DNA of 64,000 bases from positions 1 through 64,000 of the forward strand of contig CALDSU010000001.1 in the NCBI GenBank assembly GCA_937924525.1. Reading direction: 5' to 3'. Made by a program: the position numbers and the translations under genes. Numbering within the stretch: the stretch's first letter is position 1; each line of letters starts with the position of its first letter. A model generated the notes under the pieces. That model was not told the origin of the DNA. It was given only the letters and a program-made list of their open reading frames with translations, and searched no databases. Shown here in pieces: positions 41,955 to 50,778 of this stretch. This DNA comes from an uncultured Bryobacteraceae bacterium. GTDB lineage: Bacteria > Acidobacteriota > Terriglobia > Bryobacterales > Bryobacteraceae.

Positions 41955-42835
41955 CGCACCCACCGGTGATGTTGCGGGAGGTGCTGGAGTGGCTGGCGAT
42001 CCGGCCGGACGGAGTGTACGTCGATATGACTGCGGGTCTGGGTGGGCACACGCGGGAAATTGCGCGACGGCTGACCACCGGATGGGTGCTGGCCAACGAC
42101 CGTGACGCCGCCAGCCTGGAACAGGCGCGGCGGAACACCAGGGAGGAAGCGGACCGTATCCGCTTTCATCGCGGGGATTTTTCCGGCCTCCGGGAGGCCT
42201 TGAGGGAGCAGGGCGTGGAACAGGCGGACGGCGTGCTCGCGGATTTGGGCGTCAGCCGTTATCAGCTCACCTCGCCGGAAAGAGGATTTTCGATCTTGTC
42301 GGATGGGCCGCTCGATATGCGAATGGACCAAAGCCAGGAGGTAACGGCGGCTGATCTGATCAATCACGGTGCGGAAAAGCAACTCGCCGACTGGATCTTC
42401 CAGTACGGGGAGGAAAGGAGGGCGCGGAAGCTAGCCAGAGCAATCGTTCGGGCGCGGCCGATCCGGAGCACTGCACATCTGGCCGATGTGCTGGAGAAGG
42501 CCGTGCCCCGAACGGGTCCCTTGCATCCGGCTACGCGCGTCTTCATGGCCCTGCGCATCGTGGTGAACCAGGAATTGGAGCAGCTCGGTGAATTGTTGCA
42601 GTCCGCTCCGGAGGCGACCAGGCCGGGCGGCCGGATCGTCATCATCTCGTTTCATTCGCTCGAGGACCGCATGGTGAAAGAGCGGTTTCGGAATCTGGCG
42701 CGCGCGGGCCAGGCGGTGTTACTGACCCGAAAACCGCAGCGTCCGGGCGAGGACGAGGTGCGGGACAATCCATCGGCGCGGAGCGCCCGGTTGCGGGCTA
42801 TCGAGGTACGGGGGAGCGTTCAGGCGGCGGCCTGA
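41951..42835 (+). CDS. rsmH: 16S rRNA (cytosine(1402)-N4)-methyltransferase
   Basis: A 294-residue protein (MraW/RsmH) with HPPVMLREVLEWL at the start, the SAM site VDMTAGLGGHTREI (~25-38), DGVLADLGVSRYQL and RVFMALRIVVNQELEQL. The late IISFHSLEDRMVKERF and NPSARSARLRAIE are also typical. It methylates C1402 in the ribosomal P site. GTG start overlaps the stop of mraZ copy 2 by four bases. It is shorter than the usual ~310 by trimming of the helical insertion. Confidence 0.94.
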   Translation: MTHPPVMLREVLEWLAIRPDGVYVDMTAGLGGHTREIARRLTTGWVLANDRDAASLEQARRNTREEADRIRFHRGDFSGLREALREQGVEQADGVLADLGVSRYQLTSPERGFSILSDGPLDMRMDQSQEVTAADLINHGAEKQLADWIFQYGEERRARKLARAIVRARPIRSTAHLADVLEKAVPRTGPLHPATRVFMALRIVVNQELEQLGELLQSAPEATRPGGRIVIISFHSLEDRMVKERFRNLARAGQAVLLTRKPQRPGEDEVRDNPSARSARLRAIEVRGSVQAAA

Positions 42836-42905
42836 CGGCGCTTCCCGGGTCAGGGCGTAGGCCGCTCCAGGCGGCGGCTGTGGACTGGAAGGGCGAGAGG
42901 AAGAG

Positions 42906-43403
42906 ATGGCGACGTTGGCAACGTGGTTTCGGCGGGCGGAGGCGGGGGCGGAGCCGCGCGAGACAGGGTTGGGAAAGAATCCCTATGCGCTGCGGGCGCT
43001 CCCTTACGAGGATCTATACTTCTTTCGGAAGTCCATCGACAATTCGCGCCTGGTGCGCCAGCACGATCCGAGCGAAGGCAGCGAATGCTGGTCGACCATC
43101 GGCGCCGTGTGCGTGGTCACCATCATTGTGATTACGGCGCTGGCCCCCAGCGTGGCCGGACTGCTGGCCGGATACCAGATCCATGAACTGGAAACCGAAC
43201 ACGCCCGCCTGCTGAACGAACAGCGCGTGCTGGAAGCGCGCGAAGCGGAACTGTTGAATCCGCAGCGGCTCGAACGCCTTGCCGTGGACCTTAAGTTGCA
43301 AGTGCCGGATCGCGGCCAGGTCGTCCACCTCAACCAGACCAGCGCGGGCGCCGTCGCGCTGAATCTCGAACCCCGTCCCGCCGCGGACAAGAAGGAGCCC
43401 TAA
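42906..43403 (+). CDS. ftsL: FtsL-like cell division protein
   Basis: A 165-residue bitopic protein in the ftsL position between rsmH and ftsI. A ~65-residue N-terminal cytoplasmic tail (with LPYEDLYFFRKSIDNSRLV, ~32-50) is followed by one transmembrane helix (~65-88). A periplasmic coiled coil with leucines at heptad spacing (YQIHELETEHARLLNEQRVL) and ERLAVDLKLQVPDRGQVV come next. FtsL joins FtsB and FtsQ and activates FtsWI. Sequence conservation in this family is low, so the call rests on topology and position. The N-terminal tail is long for FtsL. Confidence 0.78.
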   Translation: MATLATWFRRAEAGAEPRETGLGKNPYALRALPYEDLYFFRKSIDNSRLVRQHDPSEGSECWSTIGAVCVVTIIVITALAPSVAGLLAGYQIHELETEHARLLNEQRVLEAREAELLNPQRLERLAVDLKLQVPDRGQVVHLNQTSAGAVALNLEPRPAADKKEP

Positions 43404-43451
43404 TCCCGGGACCGTCGCGGGCGGGCTGCGGACCCGTTTCATGAGCACGGC

Positions 43452-45470
43452 ATGTGGATCCGGACCAAGAACCAGGAGGATAAGCGGCTCCTGATCCTCG
43501 CGGGCGTCGCCGCCCTTTGGGGCGCCGCCATTGTCTTTCAGCTTTTCAAGCTCCAGATCTGGCAGCATCACGAGTATCTCCGCCAGGCGGAAGCGCAGCA
43601 GGTCCAGACGGTGGAGGTGCAGGCGCCGCGCGGGAGCCTCTTTGACCGCAACGGTGAACCGCTGGCGCTCAGCGTCAAAGTCGAGTCGGTTTTCGTGAAC
43701 CCGCGCCTGGTGCCGGACCTGGAGGTAGCGGCCGACCTGCTCGCGCCCACTTTGAACCTGGACCGGAAAACGCTGTTCGAGCGCCTGTCGATGAAAATTG
43801 ACCCGGGCAAGGGAAAAACGCTCCGCGGTTTCGTCTGGGTCAAGCGCCGTGTCACCCCGGAGGAAGCCCGGCAACTGCGGAGCCTGGAACTCGACTGGAT
43901 CGGCTTTCAGAGCGAGAGCCAGCGGCTCTATCCCAAGGGCGAATTGGCGGCCACCGTGATCGGCGGCGTCAACCACGAGGAGCGGGGCAACGCCGGCGTC
44001 GAACTGAAGCTGAACGAGGAACTCACGGGGCAGGACGGCGCCGCGCGCGTCCTTACGGATGTGCGGGGAGCTTCCGTGGAGACGATCGAAGTGCGCGCGC
44101 CGCAGCCGGGAACCAACCTGGTGCTCAGCATTGATGAACGCATTCAATTCCTGGCCGAACGCGAACTGCAGGCCGCCTGCGCCCGGACCGGCGCCCATGC
44201 GGGGACGCTGGTGATCATGAAGCCCGACACCGGCGATTTGCTCGCCGTAGCCAGTTACAACCGGGAAGACCCGGCGTCGCGGCAGAACCTGGCCGTCCTG
44301 GCGCCCTTCGAGCCGGGCAGCGTCTTCAAAGTGTTTACCATCGCGGGGGCGCTGGAAGCCGGCGTTGCCCGGCCGGAAACGATTTTTCCCTGCGGCATTC
44401 TCACCATGTTCGGGAGGGTCCTGCATGAAGCCAAGAGCGCCTACGGTCCGATGCCGGTGACGGATATCCTGGTCAAGTCCAGCAACGTGGGCGCCGCGCA
44501 GATTGGCTTGCGCCTGGGCTCCGAAAAGCTTTACGAGAGCTTGCGCAAGTTCGGCTTCGGCCAGAAGACAGGCGTGCCTCTGCCGGGCGAGGAGACGGGT
44601 AGGCTGCAGAACGCCCGTCGTTGGAATCGGGACACGATTCTTTCGATCCCGATGGGCCATGAGGTCAGCACGACGGCGGTGCAACTGGCGCGCGCCGCCT
44701 GCGTGATCGCCAACGGCGGGTTCCTGGTGAAGCCCCGCCTGGTGCTGCGAAAGCAGTATGCGAACGGGATGGTGGAGACCTTGCCCCCGGGCCGCCTGGA
44801 ACGTGTCCTGTCGCCCGAGCGCGCGCACGAGTTGCGCCAGATGATGGAGGCCGTGGTGCTTCGCGGCACGGGCAAAGCCGCGCGGCTGAAAGGTTACACC
44901 GCGGGCGGCAAGACCGGCTCGGCCCAGATCTACGACCACCGGATCGGCCGGTATACCCACACCTACAATGCGTCGTTCCTCGGATTTGCGCCGGTCACCA
45001 AGCCCTCCGTGGTGGTGGTGGTGACCCTGAACGGCACCTCCGGCGGGTCGGCCGGTTACGGGGGCGCGGCGGCGGCGCCCGTGTTCCAAACGGTCACCCA
45101 GGAGACGCTGCGCATTCTCGAAGTCCCGAAAGATCTCCCCGAGGATGATTCCTCTCCCTCCGCCGCCGAACCTGCCGAGGAAGGCCCCACGGAGGAAGCC
45201 CCGGTTCCCGCCGTCTTACGGGCGGAAGCGCACCCTGATCCGGATGAGGCGCTACTGATGGCGCAGGCGCTGTCCCGCCAGGCCGGACAGGTCGCCGGTC
45301 CTCGCGTTCCCGATTTCCAGGGGAAGTCCGTCCGCGCGGTGATGGAAGAAGCCTCGGCCCTCGGATTGCCGGTAATCTTGAACGGAAAGGGGCGGGCTTT
45401 CCTGCAAGTGCCTCCCGCGGGCGCGGTCCTGCCGCCCGGCCAAAGTGTACGCGTCGAGTTTGCGCGGTAG
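43452..45470 (+). CDS. ftsI: Penicillin-binding protein 3 (FtsI) with PASTA domain
   Basis: A 672-residue class B transpeptidase that crosslinks septal peptidoglycan. It has an N-terminal membrane helix (~13-33), a pedestal domain with APRGSLFDRNGEPLA (~58-72), and a transpeptidase domain with SxxK at EPGSVFK (Ser 290), SSN (~343-345) and KTGS (487-490). An acidic linker (~565-600) leads to a C-terminal PASTA domain (VPDFQGKSVRAVMEEASALG). PASTA on the division PBP is usual in firmicutes and actinobacteria and is also seen in acidobacteria. Located 48 bases after ftsL. Confidence 0.94.
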   Translation: MWIRTKNQEDKRLLILAGVAALWGAAIVFQLFKLQIWQHHEYLRQAEAQQVQTVEVQAPRGSLFDRNGEPLALSVKVESVFVNPRLVPDLEVAADLLAPTLNLDRKTLFERLSMKIDPGKGKTLRGFVWVKRRVTPEEARQLRSLELDWIGFQSESQRLYPKGELAATVIGGVNHEERGNAGVELKLNEELTGQDGAARVLTDVRGASVETIEVRAPQPGTNLVLSIDERIQFLAERELQAACARTGAHAGTLVIMKPDTGDLLAVASYNREDPASRQNLAVLAPFEPGSVFKVFTIAGALEAGVARPETIFPCGILTMFGRVLHEAKSAYGPMPVTDILVKSSNVGAAQIGLRLGSEKLYESLRKFGFGQKTGVPLPGEETGRLQNARRWNRDTILSIPMGHEVSTTAVQLARAACVIANGGFLVKPRLVLRKQYANGMVETLPPGRLERVLSPERAHELRQMMEAVVLRGTGKAARLKGYTAGGKTGSAQIYDHRIGRYTHTYNASFLGFAPVTKPSVVVVVTLNGTSGGSAGYGGAAAAPVFQTVTQETLRILEVPKDLPEDDSSPSAAEPAEEGPTEEAPVPAVLRAEAHPDPDEALLMAQALSRQAGQVAGPRVPDFQGKSVRAVMEEASALGLPVILNGKGRAFLQVPPAGAVLPPGQSVRVEFAR

Positions 45471-45474
45471 CCGC

Positions 45475-46974
45475 ATGGAGCAGAGCATTGCAATTCGCGA
45501 CCTCTTCGCGGGAATCGCCTGGGAGGGGAAAGGCGCGGCTCCGCTCGAAGCGCTGGTGACAACCGGCTTGGAGTACGATTCCCGGCGGGTAACCCCGGGC
45601 GTGCTGTTCTTCGCTTTTCAAGGGTCCCGCGAAGACGGCCGCCAGTATGCGGCGGATGCCCTGGCGCGGGGCGCGGTGGCGGCGGTGGGCGAGACGGCCG
45701 CGCCGTCCGGCTACGCCGGACCCTGGATCCGCGTGCCGCATCTCCGGCAGGCGCTCGCGCTGGCGTCCCGGCGCTTCTACGGCGCGCTGGACGAGCGGCT
45801 TCATTTGACCGGCGTTACCGGGACCAACGGCAAGACGACCACGACCTACCTGGTGGACGCCATCTGGCGCCAGGCGGGATACCGCAGCGGCCTCATCGGC
45901 ACCATTCAGTACCGGATTGGGGACGAAATCCTGCCCGCGGTCAACACGACTCCCGAGTCGCTGGACCTGCACCGCCTGATGGCGCGCCTGGCGGCGGCGG
46001 GCGGTTCGCATCTTACGCTGGAGGTTTCTTCCCACGCGCTGGAGTTGCGGCGCGTCAGCGGGTTGCGCTTTCAAACCGCGGCGTTCACCAACCTCACCCG
46101 CGACCACCTGGACTTCCACATCACCATGGAGCGCTACTTCGCCGCCAAGCGCCGGCTCTTCGAGGGGGCGGACGCGCCTCCGCCCCGCAACGTCGTGTTG
46201 AACGCCGACGACGCGTGGAGCCGGCGCATCCCGGCGCCTCCTGGCGCGCAAGTGTGGTGGTACGGCCTGACCGAAGCCGCCCAGGTCCGGGCGGTAGACA
46301 TTCGCTCGCACCTGGGCGGGCTGGATCTTTCCATCGTCTACGATGGCCGGCGCGTGCCGGTCCGCTCGCCGCTCGCGGGCCGGGTGAACGTCTACAACTT
46401 GTTGGCCGCGTTCTGTTGCGGTCTGGCTGGCGGCGTTCCCGGGGATGTCGCGGCGGCGGGACTGGCCGCCTGCGCCGCTGTGCCCGGACGCCTGGAGCGC
46501 GTTGACGAGGGCCAGCCCTTCGGCGTGTTCGTCGACTACGCCCACACCGACGACGCGCTGCGCAACGTCGTGGCCGCGCTGCGGGAGATCACGCGCGGAC
46601 GCGTGATCACGCTCTTTGGCTGCGGAGGCGACCGGTACCGCGACAAGCGCCCGCTGATGGGACAAGCCGCCGGCGAGGCTAGCGATTTCGTGGTGCTGAC
46701 GAGCGACAATCCGCGCTCGGAGGACCCGCTTGCGATCATCAACGACGCGCTGGTGGGCCTGCGCCGCACGGATGTACCGCATGCCGTCGAACCGGACCGC
46801 GCCGCGGCCATCCGCCGCGCGATCTCCGAAGCCGCCAGCGGCGACGTCGTCCTGCTGGCAGGCAAGGGCCATGAAACGTATCAGGCGGCTGGGGGGCGGA
46901 TGATTCCTTTCGACGACCGGGAAGTCGCGCGCGCCGTGTTGCGCAGTTTCGGCTACCGCAAGGAGCGCCCATGA
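45475..46974 (+). CDS. murE: UDP-MurNAc-tripeptide synthetase (meso-DAP adding)
   Basis: A 499-residue Mur ligase adding the third stem amino acid to UDP-MurNAc-Ala-Glu. The ATP loop is GVTGTNGKTTTTYL (~111-124), followed by LEVSSHAL and FTNLTRDHLDFH. DNPRSEDP (~414-421) is the motif that selects meso-diaminopimelate, where lysine-adding enzymes differ. The start at 45475, four bases after ftsI, is chosen over a GTG inside ftsI. Overlaps murF by ATGA. Confidence 0.95.
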   Translation: MEQSIAIRDLFAGIAWEGKGAAPLEALVTTGLEYDSRRVTPGVLFFAFQGSREDGRQYAADALARGAVAAVGETAAPSGYAGPWIRVPHLRQALALASRRFYGALDERLHLTGVTGTNGKTTTTYLVDAIWRQAGYRSGLIGTIQYRIGDEILPAVNTTPESLDLHRLMARLAAAGGSHLTLEVSSHALELRRVSGLRFQTAAFTNLTRDHLDFHITMERYFAAKRRLFEGADAPPPRNVVLNADDAWSRRIPAPPGAQVWWYGLTEAAQVRAVDIRSHLGGLDLSIVYDGRRVPVRSPLAGRVNVYNLLAAFCCGLAGGVPGDVAAAGLAACAAVPGRLERVDEGQPFGVFVDYAHTDDALRNVVAALREITRGRVITLFGCGGDRYRDKRPLMGQAAGEASDFVVLTSDNPRSEDPLAIINDALVGLRRTDVPHAVEPDRAAAIRRAISEAASGDVVLLAGKGHETYQAAGGRMIPFDDREVARAVLRSFGYRKERP

Positions 46975-48293
46975 CGGTGGAGCTCACGGCCGCCCTCGGC
47001 GCGGCGGGCGAACCGCTCAGCGCCTCGGGCTGGAGCATCGACACCCGCACCTTGCAGCCGGGCGACGTGTTTTTCGCCATTCGGGGCGCGTCGCACGACG
47101 GACACGACTTTGTGGGCGAGGCCGCGCGCCGCGGCGCGCAGGCCTGCGTGCTCAGTCAAGACGTCCCCTGCCCGGTGCGCCGTTACCCCGTGAAAGACAC
47201 CGTCGCCGCGCTGCAACAGGTCGCCGTCTACGCGCGCAGCCAGTGGTCGGGCGACATCGTGGCCGTCACCGGCAGCGCCGGCAAGACCTCAACCAAGGAC
47301 GCGATCGCGCACCTGCTGGCCAGCGAGTTCGAAACCGGCCAGACCGTGGGCAATCTCAACAACCACCTGGGCGTGCCCCTCTCGCTCCTGCGCATTCCCG
47401 ACGGTGCGCGCGCCGCCGTGCTGGAAATGGGGATGAATCATGCCGGTGAGATCCGCGCGCTGGCCCGCCTGGCCCGGCCGCGCATCGGCGTGGTCACCAA
47501 TGTGGGCTACGCGCACATCGAAAACTTCGCCTCGATCGAGGGGATCGCGCTGGCCAAGCGCGAATTGATTGAGGAATTGCCCGCCGACGGCGTGGCCATC
47601 CTGAACGCGGACGATCCGCGGGTCCGCGCGTTCGCGGCCGTGCATCCGGGCCGGAGCCTGTTTTACGGTCTGGCGGAAGATGCCGGCATCCGCGCCACCG
47701 AGGTGGAACTGGGCAGCGAGAGAAGCCGCTTCACCGTGGACGGCGTCCGGTTCGAGATTCCCCTGGCCGGGCGGCACCAGGTGCGCAACGTGCTGGCCGC
47801 CGTGGCCGTGGCGCGGCTGTTTGGGATCGCGCTGCCGCGGCTGGCGGAATCCGCCCGGGGATTGCGGCCCGCCGCCATGCGCGGCGAGCGCTTCGAGCAC
47901 GGCGGCCTGACGATTTGGAACGACTGCTATAACGCGAATCCCGGCTCGCTCCAGGCGATGCTGGAGGTGCTGGCGGGCGCCCCCGCCGCGCGCCGGATCG
48001 CGGTCTGCGGAGAGATGCTGGAATTAGGGGGCGAAGCCGCGGCGCTGCACCGCGAGGCTGGCCGGATGGCGGCCGCGGCCGGCGTCGACGTGCTGGTCGC
48101 CGTCGCCGGGGCGGCCCGTGAAATGGCCGCCGCGGCGGCCGCAGCCGGACTGCGCGAGACATTCTTTTTCGAGACGCCGGACGAGGCCGGCGACTTCGTG
48201 CGCGCCCTGGCGCGGCCCGGCGACGCCCTCTTGTTTAAAGGTTCCCGGGGCGTCCGCATGGAACGGGCCCTCGCCCGGGTAGTGGGAGAGTAA
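46971..48293 (+). CDS. murF: UDP-MurNAc-tripeptide:D-Ala-D-Ala ligase
   Basis: A 440-residue Mur ligase adding D-Ala-D-Ala. It shows DTRTLQPGDVFFAIRG near the N-terminus, the ATP loop VTGSAGKTSTKDAI (~99-112), VLEMGMNHAGEI, TNVGYAHIENF and WNDCYNANPGSLQAML (~312-327). The D-Ala-D-Ala ligase gene (ddl) that makes its substrate is not in this cluster. Translationally coupled to murE by ATGA. Confidence 0.95.
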   Translation: MTVELTAALGAAGEPLSASGWSIDTRTLQPGDVFFAIRGASHDGHDFVGEAARRGAQACVLSQDVPCPVRRYPVKDTVAALQQVAVYARSQWSGDIVAVTGSAGKTSTKDAIAHLLASEFETGQTVGNLNNHLGVPLSLLRIPDGARAAVLEMGMNHAGEIRALARLARPRIGVVTNVGYAHIENFASIEGIALAKRELIEELPADGVAILNADDPRVRAFAAVHPGRSLFYGLAEDAGIRATEVELGSERSRFTVDGVRFEIPLAGRHQVRNVLAAVAVARLFGIALPRLAESARGLRPAAMRGERFEHGGLTIWNDCYNANPGSLQAMLEVLAGAPAARRIAVCGEMLELGGEAAALHREAGRMAAAAGVDVLVAVAGAAREMAAAAAAAGLRETFFFETPDEAGDFVRALARPGDALLFKGSRGVRMERALARVVGE

Positions 48294-48297
48294 GCGG

Positions 48298-49434
48298 GTG
48301 TTTTACTGGCTTCTGTACGAATGGCTGTATCCGCACATCAGCCCCTTCCGGATCTTCCGGTACGTGACCTTCCGCACGGCGGCGGCCAGCCTCACCGCGC
48401 TCTTCCTGTGCGTCGTGCTCGGTCCTTGGCTGATCCGGAAACTGAAAGAGTTTCAGATCGGGCAGCACATTCGGGAAGATGGCCCGCGCTCGCACCACCA
48501 CAAGGCGGGCACTCCCACCATGGGCGGCGTGCTGATCATCCTGTCGACCGTGGCGCCCACGGTGCTCTGGGCCGACCTGCGGAACCCTCAGGTCTGGGTC
48601 GGCCTGTTCGGACTGGCGGCCTTCGGCCTGATCGGCTTCGTGGACGACTACGCCAAGGTAAGCCGCAAGCAGAACCTCGGGCTGACCGCGCGGCGCAAGT
48701 TCGGCCTCCAGGTGCTGGCGGCGCTCCTCCTCGGCGGCATGCTGCTGACGCTGCACGCCGCCGGCGTGTACACGACGCGGATGAACGTGCCGTTCTTTAA
48801 AGAACGGCGGCCCGATCTGCTGATCAACAGCCTGCTCGACTCCCCCTGGACCTACCCGCTGGCCTTCGTGCCGTTCTTCGCGTTTCTGATTCTGGTGGTG
48901 GTGGGCGCCTCCAACGCGGTGAACCTGACCGACGGCCTCGACGGGCTCGCCACCGGCCTGATGGTGATCGCCTCCGGGGCGCTCACCGTGCTCACCTACA
49001 CCAGCGGCCATGCGGACTTCTCCAACTACCTGGGGCTGGAGCGCAACCCCGGAGCGGCCGAACTGACGATCTTCTGCGGCGCACTGACCGGCGCCTGCCT
49101 CGGCTTCCTGTGGTACAACGCGCATCCGGCGGAAGTGTTCATGGGCGACGTGGGGTCGCTGTCGCTGGGCGCGGCCATGGCCACGGTGGCCGTGCTGATC
49201 AAGCAGGAGATCCTGCTGCTGTTCATCGGCGGGGTGTTTGTGCTCGAAGCCCTGTCGGTGATTCTCCAGGTGGGCAGTTACAAGCTGCGCGGCGGCAAGC
49301 GCATCTTCAAGATGGCGCCGCTACACCATCATTTTGAGGCGCTCGGCTGGGCCGAGAGCAAGGTGATCGTGCGTTTCTGGATCGCCGGCCTGGTGCTGGC
49401 GCTGTTCGCGCTGACCACGCTGAAGATCCGTTGA
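48298..49434 (+). CDS. mraY: Phospho-N-acetylmuramoyl-pentapeptide transferase
   Basis: A 378-residue polytopic membrane enzyme making lipid I on undecaprenyl phosphate. It has HHHKAGTPTMGGVLI (~66-80), FGLIGFVDDYAKV with the catalytic Asp pair (~109-121), ASNAVNLTDGLDGLA (~204-218), and VFMGDVGSLSLGA and LHHHFEALGW near the end. About ten transmembrane helices. The GTG start has GGGAGAG about ten bases upstream, at the end of murF. Confidence 0.95.
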   Translation: MFYWLLYEWLYPHISPFRIFRYVTFRTAAASLTALFLCVVLGPWLIRKLKEFQIGQHIREDGPRSHHHKAGTPTMGGVLIILSTVAPTVLWADLRNPQVWVGLFGLAAFGLIGFVDDYAKVSRKQNLGLTARRKFGLQVLAALLLGGMLLTLHAAGVYTTRMNVPFFKERRPDLLINSLLDSPWTYPLAFVPFFAFLILVVVGASNAVNLTDGLDGLATGLMVIASGALTVLTYTSGHADFSNYLGLERNPGAAELTIFCGALTGACLGFLWYNAHPAEVFMGDVGSLSLGAAMATVAVLIKQEILLLFIGGVFVLEALSVILQVGSYKLRGGKRIFKMAPLHHHFEALGWAESKVIVRFWIAGLVLALFALTTLKIR

Positions 49435-49443
49435 AAGGCGCCT

Positions 49444-50778
49444 ATGGAACTGGAGGATAAGCGCGTCGTGGTGGCCGGGATGGAACGCTCGGGGCTGGCG
49501 GCCTGCGCGCTGCTGGCGGCCCGCGGCGCGCGGGTCCTGGCTACGGATCTGAGGCCGCTCGCCGAACTGCCCAGAGCAGCGGAGCTGCTGCCGGCCCTGG
49601 CCGTGCCATTCGCGCTGCAAACGCCCGAGGTCTTTGCCGGCGCCGGCCTGATCGTGCTGTCGCCGGGGGTTCCCGCGGACCTGCCCCCGCTGGCGGACGC
49701 CCGCGCGCGCGGCGTGCCCGTCTGGGGCGAGGTCGAACTGGCCGGGCGTTTCCTGCGCGGCCCCAACATCGGGATTACGGGCTCGAACGGTAAGACGACC
49801 ACCACCGCGCTCACCGGACATCTGCTGGCGGAAGCCGGCATCCCCGCGCGCGTGGGCGGCAACATCGGCGAGCCGGTCTGCGCGCTGGTGGATTCCTCCC
49901 GCCCGGACCAGTGGAATGTCCTCGAGCTCTCGAGCTTCCAGTTGGAGACCATCGAGACCTTCCGCTGCCAGCTGGGCGCGTGTCTGAACGTCACGCCGGA
50001 CCACCTGGACCGGCATGGGACCTTCGCGGCTTACGCCGCGGCTAAAGCTCGGCTCTTCGCTACCCAGCAAGCAGAGGACGTGGCGGTCCTGAACGCCGCG
50101 GATGAAACCTGCCGCGCTTATGCCTCCCTGACGCCGGGACGCACCTGCTGGTTCCAGTCCGCCCCCGCCCGAACGGGCGCGTGGCTGGAAAACGGCGCGT
50201 TGTGGCTCGAGGGACGCCGGCTGATGGCGGCCCGGGAGATTCCCCTGCGCGGCGGCCATAACGTGGAGAACGTGCTGGCCGCGGCGCTGCTGGCGTCTCT
50301 CGCCGGCGCGCCCCCCGAAGCCATCGCGGCCGGGGTGCGCACGTTCCGCGCCGTCGAGCATCGCCTGGAGTTCGTGCGCCGCGTGCGCGGCGTCGACTAC
50401 TTCAACGACAGCAAGGCCACCAACGTCGACGCCGCGCGCAAGTCCATCGACGCATTCGACGGCGGCCTTTGGATTATTCTCGGCGGCAAGGACAAGGGCG
50501 GCGACTACACCCCGCTCGGGGAGCCGTTGCGCCGCAAGGCGAAAGCCGCCTTGCTGATCGGCGCGGCCTCCGCCAAAATCGCCGCGCAACTGGAGCCCCA
50601 CATCGCGCTGCTGGAGACGGGCACCCTCGCCGAGGCGGTCCGCGTCGCCGCAGCCAGCGCCGCGCCCGGCGACACCGTCCTGCTCGCGCCCGCCTGCGCC
50701 AGCTTCGACCAGTTTGAGAATTTCGAACACCGCGGGCGGGTGTTCAAAGAACTCGTCTTCGCCCTGGAGGAAGACTGA
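49444..50778 (+). CDS. murD: UDP-MurNAc-L-Ala:D-Glu ligase
   Basis: A 444-residue Mur ligase adding D-glutamate. N-terminal Rossmann domain (VVVAGMERSGLAAC), ATP loop GITGSNGKTTTTAL (~112-125), LELSSFQLETIE, NVTPDHLDRHG and C-terminal YFNDSKATNVDAA and ILGGKDKGGDY, all standard. Lies nine bases after mraY; its stop overlaps the ftsW start in TGATG. Confidence 0.95.
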   Translation: MELEDKRVVVAGMERSGLAACALLAARGARVLATDLRPLAELPRAAELLPALAVPFALQTPEVFAGAGLIVLSPGVPADLPPLADARARGVPVWGEVELAGRFLRGPNIGITGSNGKTTTTALTGHLLAEAGIPARVGGNIGEPVCALVDSSRPDQWNVLELSSFQLETIETFRCQLGACLNVTPDHLDRHGTFAAYAAAKARLFATQQAEDVAVLNAADETCRAYASLTPGRTCWFQSAPARTGAWLENGALWLEGRRLMAAREIPLRGGHNVENVLAAALLASLAGAPPEAIAAGVRTFRAVEHRLEFVRRVRGVDYFNDSKATNVDAARKSIDAFDGGLWIILGGKDKGGDYTPLGEPLRRKAKAALLIGAASAKIAAQLEPHIALLETGTLAEAVRVAAASAAPGDTVLLAPACASFDQFENFEHRGRVFKELVFALEED

